The notes: generated from the sequence alone by a model not told the origin. A stretch of DNA of 64,000 nucleotides from Frigoribacterium sp. PvP032 (GCF_017833035.1 NZ_JAFIBM010000001.1:682001-746000), one strand, 5' to 3'; positions 20,117-29,532 are shown, numbered from the stretch's first letter. Translations and numbers: made by a program.

Positions 20117-20842
20117 GTGCTCACCTTCCTCAGCCGCGTCGTGCTCGTGCCCCTCGTCCGGCTGCTCTGGCGCCCGACGGTGAAGGGGCGCAAGAACGTC
20201 CCCCGCCGCGGCGCCGTCATCCTGGCCAGCAACCACCTCTCGTTCATGGACAGCGTCGTCATCACGCTGATGGCTCCGCGCGAGGTCTCGTTCCTCGCGA
20301 AGAACGCCTACTTCACGGGCACGGGCGTGAAGGGCCGACTCAGCCGGTCGTTCTTCTCCGGCATCGGCGCGATCGGCGTCGAGCGCGGAGCCGGCGCCGC
20401 CGCGCAGCAGGCGCTCGACCTCGGCCTGGGACGGCTCACCGAGGGCCACGCCTTCGCGATCTATCCCGAGGGCACCCGCTCGCTCGACGGTCGCCTCTAC
20501 AAGGGCCGGACCGGGGTCGCGTGGCTCGCGCTCACGAGCGGAGCACCGGTCGTCCCCGTCGCGCTGACCGGCACCCAGGAGCTGCAGCCGGTGGGCACGA
20601 CCGTCCCGCGCCTCCGTCGCTTCACCGTCGAGTTCGGCGAGCCGATCGACCTGTCGCACCACGGCGACGCGAAGTCGGGCCGCGCCCGGCGGCACGCGAC
20701 GGACGAGGTGATGGCCGCGATCCAGCGCCTCGGCGGACAGGAGGAGGCAGGCACGTACAACGAGCCGCCGACGCCGTCGGTCGTCGAGCGGGTCCGCCGC
20801 GCGATCCGCCGCGACCCCCTCGGCACCGACGCGATCGACTGA
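20117..20842 (+). CDS. plsC: 1-acyl-sn-glycerol-3-phosphate acyltransferase family protein
   Basis: A 241-residue PlsC-type acyltransferase that adds the second acyl chain to make phosphatidic acid. The HX4D catalytic motif is H40-D45 in SNHLSFMD, and the glycerol-phosphate binding motif YPEGTRS follows about 80 residues later; GAPVVPVALTGTQEL is typical motif IV. The first 20 residues form a membrane-associating helix. GTG lies 6 nt after CACAGT (20105-20110), a leaderless arrangement. Several paralogues are usual in actinobacteria, so the symbol is a family label. Confidence 0.85.
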   Translation: MLTFLSRVVLVPLVRLLWRPTVKGRKNVPRRGAVILASNHLSFMDSVVITLMAPREVSFLAKNAYFTGTGVKGRLSRSFFSGIGAIGVERGAGAAAQQALDLGLGRLTEGHAFAIYPEGTRSLDGRLYKGRTGVAWLALTSGAPVVPVALTGTQELQPVGTTVPRLRRFTVEFGEPIDLSHHGDAKSGRARRHATDEVMAAIQRLGGQEEAGTYNEPPTPSVVERVRRAIRRDPLGTDAID

Positions 20843-20952
20843 CCAGGGCAGCACCTCCTTCGGTCGTCGAGGAGGCGCCGCCCCCGTCACGGGTCCGGTG
20901 TCGGCGGCCCGGCGTACGGTCGACCCCGGCGGAGCGCAGGCCCGCCGAGGAC

Positions 20953-21009
20953 GAACACGACGACGAACACGACGTCGAACACGACGACGAACACGACGAA
21001 CACGACGAC
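20953..21009. repeat. Tandem GAACACGACGAC repeat upstream of dehydrogenase gene
   Basis: Four 12-bp units and one 9-bp unit of gaacacgac(gac/gtc) occupy the 206-bp gap between the acyltransferase stop and the dehydrogenase start, ending 39 bp before the ATG. It could alter promoter spacing if it changes length. Confidence 0.75.
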
Positions 21010-21048
21010 GCGGCCCGGCGAGACCCCGGCCGCAGGCGAGGAGCAGGC

Positions 21049-21981
21049 ATGAAGATCGCGGTGCTGGGCACGGGGATCATGGGGCAGGGCGTCGTCCGCA
21101 CGTTGCTGCGCGAGGGTCACGACGTCACGGCGTGGAACCGCACCCGCGACAAGGCCGAGCCGCTCGCGGACGACGGGGCGACCGTCGTCGACACGGCCCG
21201 CGAGGCGGTCGCCGGGGCCGAGGTCGTCGTCACGGTGCTGTTCGACGGCGAGGCCGTGCTGAGCGTGCTGCGCGACGCGACCGGCGCAGCCGACGCGACT
21301 TCCGCCTCCGGCCAGGCGACCGCGACCTCCGCCTCCGGCCAGGCGACGTCCGGTCCCGTCTGGGTCCAGGCGAGCACGATCGGCGCCGCCGACACCGCTC
21401 GGGTCGTCGGCCTCGCCGCCGAGCGCGGCGTGCCTCTCGTCGAGGCGATGATGCTCGGGACGAAGAAGCCCGCGGAGACCGGCAAGCTGGTCATGCTGGC
21501 CGCTGGCGACCCCGAGCTCCTCGCCCGTGTGCAGCCCGTGCTCGACGCCATGGGTGCGAAGACGATCACCGCCGGCGACACCGTCGGCCAAGGCACGGCC
21601 CTGAAGCTCGCCGCCAACGCGTGGATCGCGTCGGTCACCGCCGCGACCGCCCAGTCGCTGGCGCTCACGAGCGCGCTCGGGCTCGACCCGCAGCTGTTCC
21701 TCGACGCGATCGAGGGCGGGCAGGCCGACACGCCCTACGCGCATCTGAAGGGCGCGAGCATGATCGCCGGCGAGTACCCCGCACAGTTCGCGCTCGACGG
21801 CCTCCGCAAGGACGTGTCGCTGATGCGCGAGGCCGCGACCGCAGCCGTCGCCGCCGACGGCACGGGCACGGGCTTCGACACCTCGCTGCTGGAGGCGCTG
21901 GCCGGCCTCTACGGGAAGGCCTCCGAGCGCGGCCACGGCGGCGACGACATCGCGGCGGTGCGGACGGCCTTCACCGGCTGA
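21049..21981 (+). CDS. NAD(P)-dependent oxidoreductase, beta-hydroxyacid dehydrogenase family
   Basis: A 310-residue soluble enzyme of the 6-phosphogluconate/3-hydroxyisobutyrate dehydrogenase family. Rossmann motif GTGIMG is at 7-12 with WNRTRDK (the Arg after beta2 suggests NADPH), and the catalytic Lys lies in ALKLAANAW near residue 185. A duplicated nine-residue segment (ATSASGQAT twice, about 84-101) reflects a 27-bp tandem duplication and is probably a surface loop. ATG has GAGGAG close upstream. Substrate cannot be told; glyoxylate or succinic semialdehyde reductases are possible relatives. Confidence 0.85.
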   Translation: MKIAVLGTGIMGQGVVRTLLREGHDVTAWNRTRDKAEPLADDGATVVDTAREAVAGAEVVVTVLFDGEAVLSVLRDATGAADATSASGQATATSASGQATSGPVWVQASTIGAADTARVVGLAAERGVPLVEAMMLGTKKPAETGKLVMLAAGDPELLARVQPVLDAMGAKTITAGDTVGQGTALKLAANAWIASVTAATAQSLALTSALGLDPQLFLDAIEGGQADTPYAHLKGASMIAGEYPAQFALDGLRKDVSLMREAATAAVAADGTGTGFDTSLLEALAGLYGKASERGHGGDDIAAVRTAFTG

Positions 21982-21988
21982 CCGCCAC

Positions 21989-24292
21989 TCAGAAGTCGAG
22001 GCCCTCGGCGGCGAGCAGCTCCCGGAACGCCGGTGCGACCTCGACCGCCGCAGCCAGGGTGAGGTGGGCGAAGTCGAACTTCGTCGGCGTCGTGCCGATG
22101 AATGCGGGGCAACGGGTGTCGACGCACCAGAGCGACTCGGTCGCCACGAAGACCCCGCCGACCTGCTCTGACACCTGCGCGTCGACCGCCGCGTGCTTGC
22201 GGTACGCCCCTGGCGGGGTGCTCACGCAGTCGGCGGGCGAGCTCGTGCGGGTGTAGCACTCCTTGACGTTGGCCGAGCTCGGGGGCGGCGTCGCCAACAC
22301 GATCTGGGTGCCCGCGGCGGCGAGGGGCTCGAGCAGCGCGAGGAGGCCACGCCGCCATCCGGCGGGCGTGACGTCCGAGCCGGAGCCGTCGCGGGCCTGC
22401 ACGTACGTGTTCGAGACGACGAGGCGGTCCGGGGGATCGGCGAGCAGCCTCTCCTGCAGAGCGCGGACGTGCTCGCGGCAGGGGGCGATCGGCTCTCCGA
22501 GGTCGACCTCGACGTCGACGAAGGGGCACGCGTGACGGGCTGCGTTCTCGAGCGACCAGGTCGTCGACCCGTCGAGGACGGCGGCCCAGGTCGGGAACGC
22601 GAAGCCCGCCATCGAGTCGCCCACGAGCACTGCTCGTCGAGCCGGCTCCGCCGCCCCGACGGTGCACGACGCACGGTCGGGCTTGTCGGCGCTGTAGCTG
22701 GCGCACGCGAGCAGCTGCTTCTCGGCCGGGTCGACCGTCGAGTCGAAGGCGGTGCCCGCGGCGAGCAGGTCGTCGAGGCTGGGGACCAGCGTCGGCCAGG
22801 TCGTGGCCGCGAGTGCCGACTCGACCTCGGCCTGCCGGGCGGCGCGCGCCGGCGTCGCCGTGTCCGGATCGGAGCCCGGGGCGTCCGCGGCGTCGGCGTC
22901 GTTCGCGACGACCGTCGGGGGGAGCGGACCCGTTGCTCGCTGGGCCAGGGCGAAGGGCAGCAGTCCCAGGGTCACGGCGGCGACGACCGCGAGGCCGCCG
23001 TTGCGGTAGCGGGCGGCGTGCTGCCGGCGCCACCTCCGCCACCGTTCCGACCGTGGCTCGCGCGTCGTGGCGGGGCGGCCGTCGAGCCACGGGGACAGCA
23101 GCACGGGCTGCTCGACGAGCAGGTACGAGCCCGTCGAGGCGGCGGCGGTGAGGCCGAGCACGACCGCGACGAGGGCCAGCCCGTCGAGCGAGGGCATCGC
23201 GGCGGAGGCGAGCACGAGCACGGGGAAGTGCCAGAGGTAGAGGGAGTACGAGGCGGCGGCCAGCCCGGCGCCGGGGCCGAGGCCGAGGCGGGCGACGCCG
23301 GTCCGCGACCCCGGCACGCTCGTCGCGATCACGAGGGCCGCGCCGACGACAGGCAGGGCGGCGCCCGGCGCGGGGAAGGGCGTCGACGGCGTGAGCGCGA
23401 CCGCTGACGCCACGATCAGCGCCAGGCCGACCCAGCCGAGGAGGCGCCGCGCCAGCTCGGGCAGGCGAGGCACCGTCGGCAGCGCGGCGGCGAGGACCGC
23501 GCCGACGGCCAGCTCCCACGCCCGGGTCAGCGGCGAGAACCAGGCCTCGTCGGGTGTGGTCGCGGTGGCGACGACGCCCCAGGCGAACGAGGCGGCCACC
23601 ACCACGGACAGGAGCGCGACCACCTGACGTCGGAGGTCGTCTCGCCGACCGAGCGACGTGAGCACGAGCACGAGGACGGCGAGCACCGCCGGCCAGACGA
23701 GGTAGAACTGCTCCTCGACGGCGAGCGACCAGAAGTGCTGCAGGGCAGAGGCCGGCTCGTCGGCGTCGAAGTAGCCGGCTCCCTGCATCGAGCGGAAGTT
23801 CGAGACGAGCCCGGCCGCCCAGCCTGCGTCGACCAGGAGGGACGTGAACCGTCCGGGCGGCAGGACCGCCCAGCCGACGGCGACGGTGCTGACGAGCACG
23901 ACCGCGGCCGAGGGGCCCAGGCGGCGTACGCGTCGTCGGGAGAACGCGCCGAGCGCGATGCGCCCCGGTCGCTCAGCCTCGCCGAGCAGCTGCCCCGTGA
24001 TGAGGAACCCGGAGATGACGAAGAAGACGTCGACCCCGACGAAGCCGCCCGTCGGCACGTGGAGCACGTGCTCGAGGACGACGGCGACGACCGCCACGGC
24101 GCGCAGGGCCTGGACGTCGTGGCGCACGACTCCGCCCGCGGGCCGGGAGCCGCCGGGCGAGGGGTCGGGCCGGGGCGCGAGCCGACGCGCGGGCCGACGC
24201 GGGTCGGGCCGACGCGGGTCGGCTGGTGGGACAGGCTGCACGGGTCTCCTCGACGGGGGCGGGGCCGGATCGCCTGATGGTACATCACACAC
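21989..24292 (-). CDS. Acyltransferase 3 with C-terminal SGNH domain (OafA/YrhL type)
   Basis: A 767-residue membrane O-acyltransferase that likely transfers acetyl or another acyl group to a cell-surface polysaccharide. After a Pro/Arg-rich cytoplasmic tail (1-55), the acyltransferase-3 domain starts at RHDVQALRAVAVV and includes FVGVDVFFVISGFLIT; about ten helices follow to about residue 410. The extracytoplasmic SGNH domain begins near AVLVGDSMAGF (catalytic Ser) and ends with DFAH (Asp-His). The exact start is uncertain because the tail is repetitive. Divergent from the ene-reductase. Confidence 0.9.
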   Translation of the reverse strand: MCDVPSGDPAPPPSRRPVQPVPPADPRRPDPRRPARRLAPRPDPSPGGSRPAGGVVRHDVQALRAVAVVAVVLEHVLHVPTGGFVGVDVFFVISGFLITGQLLGEAERPGRIALGAFSRRRVRRLGPSAAVVLVSTVAVGWAVLPPGRFTSLLVDAGWAAGLVSNFRSMQGAGYFDADEPASALQHFWSLAVEEQFYLVWPAVLAVLVLVLTSLGRRDDLRRQVVALLSVVVAASFAWGVVATATTPDEAWFSPLTRAWELAVGAVLAAALPTVPRLPELARRLLGWVGLALIVASAVALTPSTPFPAPGAALPVVGAALVIATSVPGSRTGVARLGLGPGAGLAAASYSLYLWHFPVLVLASAAMPSLDGLALVAVVLGLTAAASTGSYLLVEQPVLLSPWLDGRPATTREPRSERWRRWRRQHAARYRNGGLAVVAAVTLGLLPFALAQRATGPLPPTVVANDADAADAPGSDPDTATPARAARQAEVESALAATTWPTLVPSLDDLLAAGTAFDSTVDPAEKQLLACASYSADKPDRASCTVGAAEPARRAVLVGDSMAGFAFPTWAAVLDGSTTWSLENAARHACPFVDVEVDLGEPIAPCREHVRALQERLLADPPDRLVVSNTYVQARDGSGSDVTPAGWRRGLLALLEPLAAAGTQIVLATPPPSSANVKECYTRTSSPADCVSTPPGAYRKHAAVDAQVSEQVGGVFVATESLWCVDTRCPAFIGTTPTKFDFAHLTLAAAVEVAPAFRELLAAEGLDF

Positions 24293-24439
24293 GGATGTCT
24301 CATTCCCGAGGGGTTCCTGATCGCGGGTCTGTCTCCGGAATGTTCCTCGTCATGGTCGTCTTGGACCGGTGGGCCTGTCGACGCGTGTCTTCCTGTCCGC
24401 TCCTCCGTTCCCTCCCTCCCCACCGGAAAGGACCCCTTC

Positions 24440-25525
24440 GTGGATCTCTTCTCCTCCGCCGTCCTCGGCGACCTCGTCCTCTCGAACCGCGTCACGATGG
24501 CGCCGCTGACCCGCACCCGCGCCGACGCCGGCGACGTGCCCGGCGACGTCGTCGTCGAGCACTACGGCCAGCGCGCCACCCTCGGCATGATCGTCACCGA
24601 GGGCACCTACCCGACCCAGGAGGGCAAGGGCTACACCGGCCAGCCCGGCATCGTCACCGACGAGCAGGTCGCCGGCTGGAAGCGCGTCGCCGATGAGGTG
24701 CACGCCAAGGGCGGCACCATCGTCATGCAGGTGATGCACGCTGGCCGTGTCTCGCACCCCGAGGTCACCGGCACCGACCGCATCGTCGCCCCGAGTGCCG
24801 TGGCCATCGACGGCCAGGTGCACGTCCCCTCCGGCAAGGCCGAGTTCCCCGAGCCGCACGCCCTCACGACCGAGGAGGTGCGCCAGACCGTGCAGGACTT
24901 CGTCACCGCCTCGAAGCGCGCCGTCCTCGAGGCCGGCCTCGACGGCGTCGAGCTGCACAGCGCCAACGGCTACCTGCTGCACGAGTTCCTCTCGCCCGTG
25001 TCGAACGTCCGCACCGACGAGTACGGCGGCAGCCCTGCCGCGCGCGCCCGTCTCGGCATCGAGGTCGCCGAGGCCGTCTCCGCGGCGATCGGCGCCGGCC
25101 GCGTCGGCATCCGCATCTCGCCGATGCACAACATCCAGGACGTCGTCGAGACCGACCTCGACGACGTCACCGCGACCTACGACGCGCTGATGGACGGCCT
25201 CGCCCCCCTCGGCCTCGCGTACATGAGCGTCCTGCACTCCGACCCGCGCGGCGAGCTCGTCCAGCGCCTGCGCCGCCGCTTCGGCCAGGCGGTCGTCCTC
25301 AACAGCGGCTTCGGCACGGTCACCGACCTGGCCGAGGCGAAGGACCTGGTCGAGAACGGCCACGCCGACGCCGTCGCCGTGGGCCGCATGGCGATCGCGA
25401 ACCCCGACCTCGTCGCCCGCTGGGAGCGCGAGACCGAGCTGAACGAGCCGAACCCGGCCACGTTCTACGCCGACGGAGCGACCGGCTACACCGACTACCC
25501 GACGCTCGAGTCCGTCTCGCGCTGA
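24440..25525 (+). CDS. Old Yellow Enzyme family alkene reductase
   Basis: A 361-residue FMN enzyme of the NADH:flavin oxidoreductase/OYE family that reduces activated C=C bonds. Visible features are the N-terminal NRVTMAPLTRTRA, the QVMHAGRVSHPE segment carrying the substrate-binding histidine, SANGYLLHEFLSP, DEYGGS, and the C-terminal phosphate-binding AVGRMAIANPDL. GTG start with AAAGGA upstream. Probably detoxifies electrophiles or acts in lipid/xenobiotic metabolism. Stands alone, followed by a strong terminator. Confidence 0.92.
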   Translation: MDLFSSAVLGDLVLSNRVTMAPLTRTRADAGDVPGDVVVEHYGQRATLGMIVTEGTYPTQEGKGYTGQPGIVTDEQVAGWKRVADEVHAKGGTIVMQVMHAGRVSHPEVTGTDRIVAPSAVAIDGQVHVPSGKAEFPEPHALTTEEVRQTVQDFVTASKRAVLEAGLDGVELHSANGYLLHEFLSPVSNVRTDEYGGSPAARARLGIEVAEAVSAAIGAGRVGIRISPMHNIQDVVETDLDDVTATYDALMDGLAPLGLAYMSVLHSDPRGELVQRLRRRFGQAVVLNSGFGTVTDLAEAKDLVENGHADAVAVGRMAIANPDLVARWERETELNEPNPATFYADGATGYTDYPTLESVSR

Positions 25526-25605
25526 CCTCGGGGCGCCCTCCGCGCCTCCTGTGCTCGCTCGCCGGACGCGAGCTGGCATGCTGCCCCGGCACCCCCGGAC
25601 ACGCC

Positions 25606-25641
25606 ACGGCGTGCGCCCTGCACCAGCAGGGCGCACGCCGT
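25606..25641 (+). terminator. Strong stem-loop terminator after the ene-reductase
   Basis: A perfect 16-bp stem (25606-25621 with 25626-25641) and a 4-nt loop (acca), 80 bp after the stop. This is the clearest hairpin of classical terminator geometry in the window. Confidence 0.85.
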
Positions 25642-25765
25642 CGTGCGTCCGCCCCCGATCGAGGCCTGTCCGACGTCGGCGGCTCGGGATACGATCCTCC
25701 CGGCGGACGCACCCGGCCGCCGCCCAGGAGCCGTCGCACCCGGCCCCGCCCGTCAGGAGCAGCCC

Positions 25766-26896
25766 GTGTCGCCGTCGATCCCTCCCTCGCCCGCCGACCT
25801 CGAGCGCCTCGCCGGCCTGCTGCGCCACGAGCTGACGGGCGCCGAGGTCGTCGTCGTCCCGTCCGCGTACTCGGCCGACCCGCGGGGAGCAGTCCGGGTC
25901 CGCCTCGGCCACCGCGCCTTCCTCGACCTCGCCGACGACGGGTCCTCCTGGTTCGTCGCCGGCCTGTGGGCCGACCAGGGCGGCGAGACCCCTCAGGCCG
26001 AGCGTCGTCGCGAGCTCCTGGCCGTGCCGCTCCAGGCTGACGTCCCCGTCGTCGCGACCGCGGCCGTCGCCTCCGTCTGGCGCTGGGTCGAGGCGATCGG
26101 CGCCCAGGAGGCCGACGCCCCGTTCACGCGCACGTCCCGTTCCGCGCCTCCCGCGATCCCCGGCCCGGCCGTCTTCGGCGCGCCCGCTCCGGCGCCGTAC
26201 GCGACGGCCCCTCAGTACGCGCCATACGAGACGGCGGGGCCCGCGAAGGCCTGGTCGGCTCCGACCGCTCGGCCTGCACGCCGTCGCAAGGGCCTCCTGA
26301 TCGGCGGCCTCGTCGCCGCGGGCCTGCTCGTCCTCACGGGCGGCACGGTCGCCGCCGTGGCCGTCGCGCACACCGCGGCCGAGCTCGCGTCCGCGTCGTC
26401 GTCGCCCGGCGGCGGGTCCGGCGAGACGGACGGCTGGTCCGGCCAGACGGGCGGCGACCCCGACGAGTCAGGGGGCGACCCCGGTGACACGGGCGGCGAC
26501 CCCGGCACGACCGGGGGCGTCCCCGACACCTCCGCGTTCGACCTCGTGGTGGGCGACTGCTTCGCCCTGGGGGAGGGCGACGCGACGGGGTCCGGCGAGA
26601 TCGACGGTGTCGAGCTCCAGTCGTGCGACGACCGGCACGACAACGAGGCGTACCTGGTCTTCGACGCGACGCCGGCGAGCTGGCCGGGCGAGCGAGCCCT
26701 GTGGGACCTCGCCGACAAGGGCTGCTACGAGGGCTTCGAGGAGTTCGTCGGCATCCCGTGGGACGACTCGGTGGCCGACTACGCCTACCTGACGCCCACC
26801 GAGCAGAGCTGGGCCGCCGGCGACCGCGAGGTCCTCTGCTACGCGTGGATCGAGGGCGACACGTCACCCGGCACCCTCAAGGGCTACGGGTACTGA
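25766..26896 (+). CDS. Membrane protein with septum-formation-type C-terminal domain
   Basis: A 376-residue protein. A soluble N-terminal domain (1-125) is followed by a Pro/Ala/Tyr-rich linker, one transmembrane helix (about 172-195, after RPARRRKG), a Gly/Asp/Thr spacer with GGDP repeats, and a C-terminal extracytoplasmic domain with cysteines in VVGDCFALGE, LQSCDDRHDNEAY, DKGCYEGF and REVLCYAW. That cysteine and Trp pattern matches the 'septum formation' domain found in actinobacterial envelope proteins of unknown mechanism. GTG has AGGAG 8 nt upstream. Confidence 0.75.
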   Translation: MSPSIPPSPADLERLAGLLRHELTGAEVVVVPSAYSADPRGAVRVRLGHRAFLDLADDGSSWFVAGLWADQGGETPQAERRRELLAVPLQADVPVVATAAVASVWRWVEAIGAQEADAPFTRTSRSAPPAIPGPAVFGAPAPAPYATAPQYAPYETAGPAKAWSAPTARPARRRKGLLIGGLVAAGLLVLTGGTVAAVAVAHTAAELASASSSPGGGSGETDGWSGQTGGDPDESGGDPGDTGGDPGTTGGVPDTSAFDLVVGDCFALGEGDATGSGEIDGVELQSCDDRHDNEAYLVFDATPASWPGERALWDLADKGCYEGFEEFVGIPWDDSVADYAYLTPTEQSWAAGDREVLCYAWIEGDTSPGTLKGYGY

Positions 26897-27002
26897 CGAC
26901 CGCCGCCGGGCCTCCGACCGCGCGCCGCGAGCCGCCGCCTAGGATCGTCAGGACGCCCGACCCCGATCGTCGCCGAATCGCCCCGTGACCCCAGGAGCCC
27001 CC

Positions 27003-27629
27003 GTGCAGCTCGTCGACCGCCTCTTCCGCACCGACGAGTGGCGCACCGTGCCGAACGCGATCACGGCCCTCCGCCTCCTGCTGCTGCCGGTCTTCGTCGT
27101 GCTGATCGTCGGAGAGCACTACTGGTCGTCGATGGTCGTCATCGCGATCGTGTTCCTCACCGACTTCGTCGACGGCTTCGTGGCGCGCCGCACCCACACC
27201 ACCTCCGAGCTCGGCGCCTGGCTCGACCCGGTGGCCGACCGGCTCACCGTCATCGTCGTGGTGCTGGCCTTCTGGCTGGGCGGGCTGCTCAGCTGGCCGG
27301 TGTTCGTGCTGATCCTTCTGCCCGACGTGGTGCTGAGCCTCGTGGCGCTGATCGCGTTCGGGGGCGCCTCCTTCCCCGTGACGTGGGTGGGCAAGGTCCG
27401 CACGGCGCTGATCTTCGTCGGGCTGCTGATGCTGCTCGTCGGCGTCGCCGTCGTCGACCAGTGGCGCGGTGCCGACGGCGGCGACGGCCTCGAGGTGCTC
27501 GGCCAGCTGCTCGTCGTCGTGAGCAGCTTCGTGCTGCTGCTCGGGCTCGTCGGGCACTACGTCGCCGCGGTGCTCTACGGCCGCGACCTCGCCCGCCGCT
27601 GGCGAGCGCGCGGCCGCGCAGCCGCCTGA
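27003..27629 (+). CDS. CDP-alcohol phosphatidyltransferase family protein
   Basis: A 208-residue integral membrane enzyme that exchanges CMP of a CDP-activated lipid for an alcohol. The full catalytic motif D-x2-DG-x2-AR-x8-G-x3-D-x3-D is present in DFVDGFVARR...GAWLDPVADR (residues about 60-86), with about six helices. PgsA-like (phosphatidylglycerol phosphate) or phosphatidylinositol-type synthase are both possible. GTG has AGGAG 5 nt upstream. It follows the septum-domain gene in the same direction. Confidence 0.88.
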   Translation: MQLVDRLFRTDEWRTVPNAITALRLLLLPVFVVLIVGEHYWSSMVVIAIVFLTDFVDGFVARRTHTTSELGAWLDPVADRLTVIVVVLAFWLGGLLSWPVFVLILLPDVVLSLVALIAFGGASFPVTWVGKVRTALIFVGLLMLLVGVAVVDQWRGADGGDGLEVLGQLLVVVSSFVLLLGLVGHYVAAVLYGRDLARRWRARGRAAA

Positions 27630-27651
27630 CCCGCTGCAGACCGACGCGATG

Positions 27652-27689
27652 GCGACGAGGCGACGTGGTCTTCCGCGTCGTCTTGTCGC
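27652..27689. repeat. Palindrome family A, copy 3
   Basis: gcgac(g)aggcgacgtggtcttccgcgtcgtcttgtcgc type arms (three mismatches, two G-T compatible), 23 bp after the CDP-alcohol transferase stop. Core sequence is in the opposite orientation to the other copies (centre gtggtcttcc). Confidence 0.7.
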
Positions 27690-27757
27690 TCTCGGGGAGG
27701 GAGAGCGCGGCAGCGCGCGTCCTGGCCGACGGACACCGCGCCTCCTAGGCTCGGGCC

Positions 27758-28336
27758 ATGTCGTCGCGCACCCTCGCCGCCGCCCGCGAGCCCGGCTCGC
27801 CCGTCGCCCTGCTGCTGCCCGGAGCCGGCTACCCGGTCACGGCGCCGTTGCTCGCCTGGTCGGGGGCCGTGCTCGCCGCCCGCGGCTGGCACGTGGAGGC
27901 GGTCACGTGGTCGTTCGACGCCCGGTCCGGTGAGGGCGACCCCGTCCCGCTGATCGAGGAGGAGGCGGTCGCGGCCCGCGAGTCCGCCCGCGCCGTCGGG
28001 GCGCGCGGCCCGTGCGTCGTCGTGGCGAAGTCGCTCGGGACCCTCGCCCTGCCGTGGGCGCTCCGCGAGGGCGTGCCGGGTGCCTGGCTGACGCCGCTCA
28101 GCACCGACGCCGCGGTCCGTGCTGCGCTCGGCGACGCCGGGCCGGAGCACCTCGTCGTGGCCGGCGACGTCGACTCGTTCTGGCAGCCCGCCGGGCTGGT
28201 CACCCGAGCACGCGTCGTCACCGTCCCCGGGGCTGATCACGGACTCGCGCTCGGCGACGACTGGCGCGCCTCGCTCGCGGCCCAGTCCGACCTCTTCGAG
28301 CGCCTCGACGCCTGGGCCGCGCGCGTCGAGAGCTAG
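27758..28336 (+). CDS. Small alpha/beta hydrolase
   Basis: A 192-residue protein with LLLPGAGYPVTAPLL as first strand and oxyanion turn, nucleophile Ser in VVAKSLGTLAL (about 88-98), Asp in VVAGDVDSFW and His in PGADHGLAL near the C-terminus, forming a plausible Ser-Asp-His triad. Short relative to typical hydrolases, as in the KANL3/Tex30-like group. ATG lies 6 nt after TAGGCT (27746-27751), so leaderless. Substrate unknown. Confidence 0.8.
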   Translation: MSSRTLAAAREPGSPVALLLPGAGYPVTAPLLAWSGAVLAARGWHVEAVTWSFDARSGEGDPVPLIEEEAVAARESARAVGARGPCVVVAKSLGTLALPWALREGVPGAWLTPLSTDAAVRAALGDAGPEHLVVAGDVDSFWQPAGLVTRARVVTVPGADHGLALGDDWRASLAAQSDLFERLDAWAARVES

Positions 28337-28338
28337 TC

Positions 28339-28400
28339 GGCGGGTTCACGTCGCTCCCGGCGGGTCAGCGCTGACCCGCCGTGGGCGACGTGAACCCGCC
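28339..28400. repeat. Palindrome family B, copy 1
   Basis: Two 31-nt arms meet with no spacer at AGC|GCT and match at 29 of 31 positions. The arms start GGCGGGTTCACGTCGC. A half copy (acccgccgtgggcgacg, then aacccgcc) follows at 28413-28440. Directly after the hydrolase stop. Confidence 0.85.
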
Positions 28401-28510
28401 GCACGCCACCAGGACCCGCCGTGGGCGACGGCAACCCGCCGGCTCCGACGGGGCCGGACGCCGTGCCCCGGGGGCTGCGTGTCGTGGGTCGTCCGCCTCC
28501 AAGCCGACGT

Positions 28511-28556
28511 GAAAGCGACGAAACGACGTGGAAGATCACGTCGTCTTGTCGCTTTC
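28511..28556. repeat. Palindrome family A, copy 4
   Basis: Arms 28511-28530 and 28537-28556 match at 18 of 20 positions around gaagat. Lies between convergent hydrolase and phosphotransferase genes together with a family B palindrome. Confidence 0.85.
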
Positions 28557-28611
28557 GCGGAGGGACCCGGCCCGCTCGCGGGACGTGGCCCGCGGGACGG
28601 GCAGCAGCGCC

Positions 28612-29376
28612 TCAGGTCGCGTTCCAGAGCCCGCGGTAGAAGGCGGTCCGCACGGGGTCGGGGTCGATCCCGTAGGCGTCGAGCCAGGCCGCCTCCCAGC
28701 CGGGTCCGTAGTTCCACTCCAGGCTCATCGTCGCGACGGCGATGTCGGCCCAGCGGTCGGCGACCCCGAGCGCGTCGAGGTCGACGTGCCCCGACCACGT
28801 CCCGTCGTCGAGCAGCAGCGTGTTGGGCACGCAGGCATCCCCGTGGCAGACGACGAGCAGGTCCACGTCGGGAGCCAGCCCGAGCGAGTCGGGATGCGAG
28901 GCCGGAGGCGCGGTGCGCGCACGCGCACTCGTCGCGATCCGGTCCTCCACCGACCAGCTGAACGGGCAATCGTCCACCGGCAAGGTGTCGTGCAGCACCC
29001 GGAGCCCGTGCCCCGCCGCCCGCACGGCCCGCTCCGGGTCGCGCACCCACCGCAGGTCGACGGCGCTGCGCCCGGGCAGGCCGGCCGTCACGAGGTGCTC
29101 GCCCTCGTCGTCGCTGCCGATCTCGAGCACGCGAGGCACCGTGGCGAAGTCGACGGCCCAGCGCAGGCGCATCTCCTCGGCGTGCAGGTCGAGGCCGCTG
29201 CCGTGCGGCGCCCACTTGGCGAAGCGCCGGTCGGGGCCGTCCCCGAGGCGGTACGTCACGCCTCCTGCCTCGTTCAGCCACACCGGCGTGACGGTGTCGC
29301 CGTCGGCCGCGGCGAGCACGGGCTCCGGCACCACGAGGAGGCGGCCGTCACCGGCCGAGGACGCGTCGGGGATCAT
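28612..29376 (-). CDS. Aminoglycoside phosphotransferase (APH) fold kinase
   Basis: A 254-residue protein with the APH(3')-like kinase signature: VCHGDACVPNTLL (catalytic HGD and Mg-binding Asn) and GHVDLDALGVADRWADIA (DFG-equivalent Asp). The N-terminal lobe has FAKWAP as candidate ATP-binding Lys segment. Many such proteins phosphorylate sugars or metabolites, so antibiotic resistance is not implied. ATG lies 6 nt after TAGCGT (29383-29388), suggesting a leaderless mRNA. Confidence 0.82.
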   Translation of the reverse strand: MIPDASSAGDGRLLVVPEPVLAAADGDTVTPVWLNEAGGVTYRLGDGPDRRFAKWAPHGSGLDLHAEEMRLRWAVDFATVPRVLEIGSDDEGEHLVTAGLPGRSAVDLRWVRDPERAVRAAGHGLRVLHDTLPVDDCPFSWSVEDRIATSARARTAPPASHPDSLGLAPDVDLLVVCHGDACVPNTLLLDDGTWSGHVDLDALGVADRWADIAVATMSLEWNYGPGWEAAWLDAYGIDPDPVRTAFYRGLWNAT

Positions 29377-29472
29377 CCGCCCACGCTACGGCAGCGCCCG
29401 CTGCGCGCGCCGCACCTGCCGCGCCCGCAGCGCCCGCAGCGGGTGCCGGCCGCCCGCGGCGCCCGCGCCCGC

Positions 29473-29532
29473 ACCCGTCGAACCCGCGCGCACCCCTCGG
29501 CGCGCACGAGGGTGCGGGCGGGTTCGACGGGT
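29473..29532. repeat. Palindrome family C, copy 1
   Basis: Arms 29473-29495 and 29510-29532 match at 22 of 23 positions; the arm reads acccgtcgaacccgcgcgca then ccc. Lies downstream of the small lysine-rich membrane protein gene, fitting a terminator role on the minus strand. Confidence 0.8.

Noticed and set aside
28612-29376. Antibiotic resistance by aminoglycoside kinase
   Set aside because: The fold is widespread among metabolite kinases and no resistance context exists.
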